NCBI GenBank assembly: GCA_028065135.1 | Contig: JAPTWR010000018.1 | Span: 1-9,808, forward strand | DNA length: 9,808 nucleotides | DNA from: Acidithiobacillus sp. | Lineage (GTDB): Bacteria > Pseudomonadota > Gammaproteobacteria > Acidithiobacillales > Acidithiobacillaceae | Direction: 5' to 3' | Part shown: positions 5,686 to 9,808 of the stretch, in pieces | Numbering within the stretch: the first letter of the stretch is position 1 | How the letters are laid out: the number at the start of each line of letters is the position of its first letter | Notes under the pieces: generated by a model | Told to the model about the DNA's origin: nothing | Seen by the model: only the letters and a program-made list of their open reading frames with translations | Database searches by the model: none | Translations under genes and position numbers: made by a program

Positions 5686-7794
5686 TTAGCTTTCTGAGAT
5701 CATCCGATCACACTCTTGGACAACATATTCTGGAACATTATCGAACTTGTGCGGATTAAGTTGCATTACGTACTCATTCTCAATATGGAACGACTCATTC
5801 ACGTATTTTTGGAGAATGTTGTCGTCCTCGCCACCCTGTGAATGATGAACCTCTTTATATATTCGGAATAATTGCAGCTTATCATACCCGATGGTCGCAC
5901 CCTCGAAGCGGCGCTTCATTTCTGATTTATCGTTGATGATAGCAAGCACCGCAGCATAATCAAAATTCGGGATCCATTCCTTTATTCCCGCTTCTGCGCT
6001 AGCATTTTCGTCGGCGGACATGTCAACATCGCCAGACTCCGTTTTACGAACCGGAACCGTTCTTGCGTGCAAAAGATTAGCAAGATAATTGTACTCCCCG
6101 CCGAGATCGTCAAGGATTTCATAGTGCCGCCGCAGGTAAATACACTTGATAACCTCATCCGTCAGGTCTCGGACATTCGCCGCACATATTTGGGCGAAGG
6201 TCTGAATATCTGACTCCTTAATCTCGGTTTCGGAAACGACACCGGCTCTTGATACTAGGAAATACGCGGTTGGCTTTGGATGTTGAAAGAGCCTTTTCAC
6301 GCTCCGAATAACATCAATGGCGGGCTCAATATCATGAGTCAGCATTAGAACAGTGGTGTCGCGCAGACTTGCTTTCCCGCGAAAGAGCTCGTTCAGAATC
6401 GCGAATTTCTTCGTCTTATCAAAGCTCGACACGGGATCATCTAAGATTGCGAGACCTGGCTTTTTACTGAGAATCTGATGCATGAACAGGACAAGCGCGA
6501 AGGCATTTTTTTCACCATAGCTCAGGTGTTGGGCAGCTGCTTCAAGATGTTCGTCAAAATCCTGATGTACCAACTTCATCTTGTAGGATTCAGCCTCTGG
6601 CTTGATCACCACGTTATATTTATATCCGGCAGATTTCAGAAACCCGTTAATGCTTCCCTGATTCTCATCAATAGATCTCTCGATCTGTTTTTTGTGCCTG
6701 TTGATCTTCCCCTTAAGTTCTCCAACTTTCTCTGTAAGATCATGGAGTTTTGCGTTTATAGGCTCCACAACAGATTGTGTTTCCACTGAATTGAGCTTTG
6801 GTAGAAAACCAAGGTCAATCTTCAGCTTCGCAATTTCATCCTCGATTTTATCCGCATCTCTGAGCGCAAAGAAAGAGATTGACCGAAGCCCCTCAAGCTT
6901 CATTATAAGCGTCTCAACATCTCCTCTCAGTGCGCTCAAGAAGTTTGTCTCTTCTGGCAAAAGCTCAATTTTTGACTTGGTAATTTTTTCCAGGCTTTCT
7001 CGACATGATTGCTCGAAGTATTTACCAAGCCGATTGATGATTGCTTGAAGGGCGTTCAAATGCTCAACAGCTTTCGAATCATATTCCTTGGCAACCAGTC
7101 TAGCCGTGTTCTTCTTCTCTGGCTCTTGAAGGTTCGATGAGCAATAAGGGCAGTTATCGGATAAGTCCAGAAAAACGTTTCCCTTTGCCTGCCATCCAAT
7201 CCAGCTCGCAGGCTGGTCACTCTTGATGAAGTCCTCAAACGGCTTAAGCTGAGCCGGAATATTTTCAATCTTATTGCCAGAGCCAAACGCCTTGTAACCC
7301 TTGCTGGATTTTGAAAGGGCGCCAGCCTTTGTAACCCCGAAAGCATCGCGAACCTCATTCAAGTCCGATATTGCGCTGTTCAGATCATCATTGCCATTAA
7401 AGGCGGACTTGATGTCAGCAAAAAGCCCTTCGATTTCTTGCGTTGCCGCCAGAAACGCGTCGGTCTTGATGAAGATATCAAAGCTATTCTTGAGAACTTC
7501 GTCACGCTGAAAAACAAACTGGGAAACGTAAGAGTCATCAAATACAAAAACAGACCCAATATCTTCCGCGCCATATACGGAAGGTTCATGCTGGCCCGCC
7601 AACGCCCGATATTTGAAAGGTTTCAAGTTATGAAGGGAGCCATCCTTGGACACCGAAGAAGCAATCGCCCGCGCAATCGTGCTCTTACCCAATCCGTTTG
7701 GACCATACTTGATATTTAGCGCACCTTTGGAGATGGTAATTTCCGCCTTCTCAATGCTGTTGCAGTTTTCGATTTTAATCGTGTACATACTCAT
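5686..7794 (-). CDS. RloC/PrrC-like AAA_13 ATPase, putative anticodon nuclease
   Basis: 702 aa from the ATG at 7794. Starts at GTG 7797 and ATG 7788 are also possible; the purine-rich AAGGGGAAGG upstream suits any of them. Numbering here is from 7797. Walker A GPNGLGKS is at 32-39; a CPYC motif at 216-219 is followed by charged helices (about 230-380) likely to be coiled coil. The ABC signature LSYGEK is at 425-430, Walker B LAILDDP at 449-455 and H-loop His488 in LTHD. This is the layout of COG4694 proteins such as RloC (CxxC zinc hook, tRNA wobble-nucleotide excision) and PrrC. The C-terminal third holds LRRHYE (555-560), His577 in LLHAR, and HIENEYVMQLNP (671-682). Arg556 and Glu560 have the R-x3-E spacing of the PrrC active site, but the next His is 17 residues on, closer than in PrrC, so nuclease activity is inferred only. 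The gene stands alone, with no R-M genes beside it. Confidence 0.8.
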   Translation of the reverse strand: MSMYTIKIENCNSIEKAEITISKGALNIKYGPNGLGKSTIARAIASSVSKDGSLHNLKPFKYRALAGQHEPSVYGAEDIGSVFVFDDSYVSQFVFQRDEVLKNSFDIFIKTDAFLAATQEIEGLFADIKSAFNGNDDLNSAISDLNEVRDAFGVTKAGALSKSSKGYKAFGSGNKIENIPAQLKPFEDFIKSDQPASWIGWQAKGNVFLDLSDNCPYCSSNLQEPEKKNTARLVAKEYDSKAVEHLNALQAIINRLGKYFEQSCRESLEKITKSKIELLPEETNFLSALRGDVETLIMKLEGLRSISFFALRDADKIEDEIAKLKIDLGFLPKLNSVETQSVVEPINAKLHDLTEKVGELKGKINRHKKQIERSIDENQGSINGFLKSAGYKYNVVIKPEAESYKMKLVHQDFDEHLEAAAQHLSYGEKNAFALVLFMHQILSKKPGLAILDDPVSSFDKTKKFAILNELFRGKASLRDTTVLMLTHDIEPAIDVIRSVKRLFQHPKPTAYFLVSRAGVVSETEIKESDIQTFAQICAANVRDLTDEVIKCIYLRRHYEILDDLGGEYNYLANLLHARTVPVRKTESGDVDMSADENASAEAGIKEWIPNFDYAAVLAIINDKSEMKRRFEGATIGYDKLQLFRIYKEVHHSQGGEDDNILQKYVNESFHIENEYVMQLNPHKFDNVPEYVVQECDRMISES

Positions 7795-7797
7795 CAC

Positions 7798-8030
7798 CTT
7801 CCCCTTCCCGCGATTAGGTTTGTAATGCAGTTAGTTATCGATGCTTCTTAAGTCATCGCCCCAATGAACTCCAGATCCAACTGTAACCGCCGAACGGTGG
7901 CGCTTGATCACAGGGTTCATCTGGCAGAAACATCGAACTCGACGGGCTCCTCTTTGATTTTCGTTTGTGGATCTGGCGGATGTTCACGTCCGCAAATCCC
8001 AGCTTTTCCATCATGTGCGCGTGGATGCTC
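7798..8030. other. Stretch between the RloC-like gene and cassette 2; possible gene relic
   Basis: The promoter of the RloC-like gene should lie here, but I see no clear -35/-10 pair. Composition becomes abruptly richer in GC left of about 8045. All three minus-strand frames contain protein-like pieces: VESIHAHMMEKLGFADVN in one frame, a tail ending GSGVHWGDDLRSIDN in the second, and one ending KIKEEPVEFDVSAR in the third. This may be the 3' remnant of a frameshifted gene, but I cannot name it. Confidence 0.3.
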
Positions 8031-8231
8031 TCAACAGGCAAGAGCCTGAGAATAAAAAATAAAGTCATAATATGGAGCGCACTCCATACATTGACTAATA
8101 TTACTGGCGCCCATTAACTGCAAGCGATTAAAGATATCTTCAATATTATCGCGATATTTATTTGATAAAATATCGTTTAAAAAACTATCCATCAAAATAC
8201 TTGGGTGATGAGAGTCTATACAACCACCCAT
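8031..8231 (-). CDS. Cassette 2 ORF: 66-aa protein, unknown, possibly 3'-truncated
   Basis: Starts MGGCIDSHHPSILMDSFLND from the ATG at 8231, with AAGGA 5 nt upstream. It is AT-rich like cassette 1. The start lies 14 bp beyond the R' core of the attC at 8245-8326, the normal position for the next gene in a cassette array. Six cysteines or histidines are present (CIDSHH and CMEC), but no known domain is evident. The last codons (QALAC) coincide with the change to GC-rich sequence, and no attC follows, so the natural C-terminus may have been lost. A 7-bp inverted repeat with arms TATGGAG/CTCCATA (8071-8088) lies inside the coding region. Confidence 0.5.
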   Translation of the reverse strand: MGGCIDSHHPSILMDSFLNDILSNKYRDNIEDIFNRLQLMGASNISQCMECAPYYDFIFYSQALAC

Positions 8232-8244
8232 GACTATCCTTTGT

Positions 8245-8326
8245 CACATAACGTTTCACTAGAGCCTCGGCTTGCCCTGAAGCGCAGCGGAAGGGTAAGA
8301 CGTCGGCTCAAAGTGGTTGTTATGTG
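8245..8326 (-). repeat. attC recombination site of cassette 1
   Basis: Outer cores CACATAAC (8245-8252) and GTTATGTG (8319-8326) are perfect inverted copies. Inside them pair CACT/AGTG and GAGCC/GGCTC, and further in CTTACCCT/AGGGCAAG with one mismatch, leaving unpaired extrahelical bases. This is the architecture of attC: R'' and R' cores, AAGCCGA-like L boxes and a folded bottom strand. In cassette orientation (minus), R'' overlaps the TAA of the 290-aa gene and R' (GTTATGT, 8252-8246) is directly followed by the next cassette's leader. The core departs from RYYYAAC/GTTRRRY at one position. Confidence 0.85.
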
Positions 8327-9192
8327 ATCGCAATATCATCGCCAGCTTCCTCAATCTCTGGTTCTGTAGATGGTGGCGGAGGAAGCATGTTTGGCACATG
8401 TTTTTCGAACGAAACTCCGAGGATGTGTTGTATTGCTTGAGCCACATTCTCGTATGCTTTTGGGGCCGTCGCCACTCCCCCTAAAAGGGTGGCGACAATG
8501 ACTAGAGCGCCGACTATCTTGTTCCAATTTGGTCTGTCACAAGAGACCTCCGCCTTTGCAGAAGTAATGTACTCAATCAGGCGCGCTCTGTCTTGAGGCG
8601 CAATAGAGTTTGTCGTTTCGAGCGCCAGTATGGCGTTGTCAAGACGTTCGAGAAGTAGATTTGCATCAATATTTGACGGCTTGAATATTTCATCGTCAAG
8701 ACTCGTTACTTTGCTGGCAATCTTCTCTAGTCGCTTTACTAAAGAGTTCAGGCGCATAATAGTAACAAGTGTCTTATCAATAGATATTTGTTCTTTCAAA
8801 AATAGTTGCCGATGTTTCAGCAATACAGGTAAATATGGTATTTGTAGTAGAAGACTGTTAAATACGGCGCCACCAATCGAAAGAGCCTTCTTGTTAGTCA
8901 AAATGTCGAGTTTAACGGCAATGGTTGTCAATTCTTCAACTATCCGTGCTTCAGTTTCGAGCTTGGTGATTTGTTCGTGGATCCCCTTGTCGATATATTT
9001 CGAGTAGTTCTCTATTTCCAGGAGGTCAGCTTCAAACTGATCGAGTATCGGTCTAGCATGGTGGTAACTTTCCCACCGTGCGATACGGGTTAATCCAAAC
9101 GTAACTATTTCTTGCTCTCGAGATGCAAGCTCCGTTAAAAAGGCTCGTAAGGTATCTAGCTTACTCTGGAATGTATGAAGTTCGTACCACAC
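8320..9192 (-). CDS. Cassette 1 ORF: 290-aa coiled-coil protein with C-terminal membrane segment
   Basis: Starts with GTG at 9192, preceded by AGAGGA at 7 nt. No ATG fits as well, and the start lies 17 bp past the upstream recombination core. Residues 1-215 are almost entirely charged, leucine-rich helices, broken by a more hydrophobic stretch (about 104-126, IGGAVFNSLLLQIPYLPVLL) that could be a hairpin or membrane-associated. After PNWNKI a clear transmembrane segment follows (226-243, IVGALVIVATLLGGVATA), then an amphipathic helix and a proline-rich, acidic tail (PPPPSTEPEIEEAGDD). No catalytic motif is visible. The TAA falls inside the attC core, as is usual for cassette genes. I do not recognise the family. 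A membrane-associated effector or sensor is plausible given that integron cassettes include many defence genes, but that is inference. Confidence 0.75.
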   Translation of the reverse strand: MWYELHTFQSKLDTLRAFLTELASREQEIVTFGLTRIARWESYHHARPILDQFEADLLEIENYSKYIDKGIHEQITKLETEARIVEELTTIAVKLDILTNKKALSIGGAVFNSLLLQIPYLPVLLKHRQLFLKEQISIDKTLVTIMRLNSLVKRLEKIASKVTSLDDEIFKPSNIDANLLLERLDNAILALETTNSIAPQDRARLIEYITSAKAEVSCDRPNWNKIVGALVIVATLLGGVATAPKAYENVAQAIQHILGVSFEKHVPNMLPPPPSTEPEIEEAGDDIAIT

Positions 9193-9209
9193 GGGTCTAT
9201 CCTCTATTC

Positions 9210-9254
9210 ACATAACAGTAATGTAGAGACCAGTGGGTCTGGACATTGTTTGAT
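9210..9254 (-). repeat. attI-like or short attC-like site upstream of cassette 1
   Basis: The core GTTATGT (minus strand, 9216-9210) is the same as the R' of the attC at 8245-8326 and directly precedes cassette 1. Beyond it AATGT (9220-9224) pairs with ACATT (9243-9247), and AGACC (9227-9231) with GGTCT (9236-9240), around an AGTG loop. An imperfect partner core ATCAAAC sits at 9254-9248. At 45 bp it is shorter than usual attC sites. Its place next to intI argues for attI, while the symmetry argues for a reduced attC. Confidence 0.55.
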
Positions 9255-9325
9255 ATAGAGACGGCGCCAAACACACCATAGCGTCATAATTCAGCAAAAC
9301 TTAATACCTCTTTCCGTCTCTATAT
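9253..9325. repeat. 12-bp perfect inverted repeat between recombination site and intI
   Basis: ATATAGAGACGG (9253-9264) and CCGTCTCTATAT (9314-9325) are exact inverted copies separated by 49 bp. The repeat lies where a divergent promoter region would be expected. It could be a regulator-binding pair, the ends of a very small inserted element, or a transcript stem. I see no clear Pc promoter or LexA box in it. The remaining sequence to 9440 holds no other feature that I can support. Confidence 0.5.
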
Positions 9326-9440
9326 GCATGTATGAAAAGGCGGGCCCGGCACTGTCGCCATTTGTGCGTTGGGATTATGCTCCAACTTTTTGTTGTCAAC
9401 CATAGGAGCGAACATCACGGGTCACACCGCACCCGGTTTG

Positions 9441-9648
9441 ATGGACCTAGTATCCATTATTTGCCGTCGCCGCCACTACAGGCCCCGCACCGAGGACAGC
9501 CACAAGTACTTGATCCGCCGGTTCATCTATATTCCATGACAAATGCCATCCCGGCACGCTGGCGGCTTCCGAGGTAGAAGCCTTCCTTAGCCACTTGGCC
9601 CTTGAGCGCATAGTCTCAGCTTCGACCCAAACCCTGGCGCTGAACGCA
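9441..9648 (+). pseudogene. intI: Integron integrase (tyrosine recombinase) N-terminal fragment, frameshifted and truncated
   Basis: From an ATG at 9441 the frame reads MDLVSIICRRRHYRPRTED and then SHKYLIRRFIY up to 9530. At about 9531 one extra base shifts the frame, and homology resumes with FHDKCHPGTLAASEVEAF, LSHLALERIV and SASTQTLALNA, ending near 9648. These match the conserved N-terminal SAM-like domain of IntI (RHYSxRTExxYxxWIRRFIxFH, then HPxxLxxxEVxxFLxHLA, then VSASTQNQALNA). After ALNA the similarity stops and unrelated sequence follows. The catalytic domain with its R-H-R-Y residues is absent, so the protein cannot be active. Orientation is away from the cassettes, as in all integrons. 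The frameshift and the W-to-L change in the YLIRRF motif are signs of decay. Confidence 0.85.
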
Positions 9649-9690
9649 TACGTTTCAAAGCTGGGCGAGAATGGCTGCAAAAGTAAAGGG

Positions 9691-9808
9691 TTGTCTGATG
9701 CCTGCCCACACGGAGGCTGGGTTATGCAGGGCTCCTCGGGCAGGCGTCGGACAAGCCACGAAGGAGGAAACCGCGGGGGGAAACGTGACGTTCGGATGAG
9801 GCTACAGG
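9691..9808 (+). ncRNA. Structured RNA element, possible group II intron domain I fragment (runs off right edge)
   Basis: A 17-bp stem pairs 9691-9707 (TTGTCTGATGCCTGCCC) with 9738-9754. Two pairs (9696/9749 and 9699/9746) are U-G wobbles that are stable only in plus-strand RNA, so a plus-strand structured transcript is likely. The arm has an internal GGAG/CTCC stem, and purine-rich GAAGGAGGAAAC-type joining sequence follows. This resembles the large helices of group II intron domain I, and the left edge of the window carries intron domains V/VI on the same strand. However, I find no GUGYG 5' end between 9649 and 9690, so either the 5' end is lost or the identification is wrong. Confidence 0.4.

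Larger units (their letters stand above)
8031..9648. mobile_element. Relic integron: broken intI, recombination site, two cassettes
   Basis: The order is diagnostic of an integron: an intI fragment reading right, a primary recombination site beside it, then cassettes reading left, each starting just after a TTATGTG core. Cassette 1 spans 9215-8252 (964 bp), cut between G and TT of both cores. Cassette 2 starts at 8251 and lacks a far end. With intI truncated and frameshifted the array cannot move by its own integrase. It may descend from a chromosomal or a mobile integron; too little of intI remains to decide by eye. Confidence 0.75.

Noticed and set aside
450..9192. CRISPR array or tandem repeats
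   Set aside because: No regularly spaced repeats of CRISPR length were seen; the only phased repeats are the three GTTGACA heptamers.
9700..9745. A fragment of 23S rRNA, suggested by GCCTGCCC
   Set aside because: Only a few bases agree and the surrounding sequence and pairing do not match the rRNA region I compared from memory.

Overview
The window looks like proteobacterial accessory DNA built from pieces with different histories. I cannot name the species. All well-supported protein genes lie on the minus strand. Mobile-element fragments occur at both ends: at the left an IS1182-like transposase start and a group II intron 3' end; at the right a decayed integron integrase and a structured RNA that may be another intron piece. 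Base composition shifts from GC-rich (450-3840) to AT-rich (about 8045-9330), as expected for a mosaic.

Right part (8031-9648): a relic integron. A degenerate, frameshifted N-terminal intI fragment reads rightwards (9441-9648). To its left is a recombination site (9210-9254), then minus-strand cassettes. Cassette 1 encodes a 290-aa coiled-coil protein with a C-terminal membrane segment and ends in a convincing 82-bp attC (8245-8326). Cassette 2 encodes a 66-aa protein and has no recognisable attC; the array seems cut there.

Middle (5686-7794): a 702-aa AAA_13/COG4694-type ATPase related to RloC and PrrC, with Walker A, a CPYC motif, an ABC signature, Walker B and H-loop, and a C-terminal region that could be an anticodon nuclease. 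To its left (4239-5226) is a tightly coupled two-gene operon, a 227-aa protein of unknown family and a 100-aa three-helix membrane protein, with a candidate operator before it and an intrinsic terminator after it.

Left part (450-3843): an AAA+ ATPase with a C-terminal helix-turn-helix overlaps by 8 bp a subtilisin-like protease. This matches the IetA/IetS pair known from Ti plasmid stability and reported as anti-phage. Its promoter is close to consensus, places the transcript start at or next to the ATG, and is overlaid by three GTTGACA repeats spaced 21 and 42 bp.

Overall, the window reads as a small defence or stability island (IetAS-like, RloC-like, an unknown operon and an integron cassette gene). 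The least understood parts are the 227/100-aa operon, the 290-aa cassette protein and the phased IetA operator.
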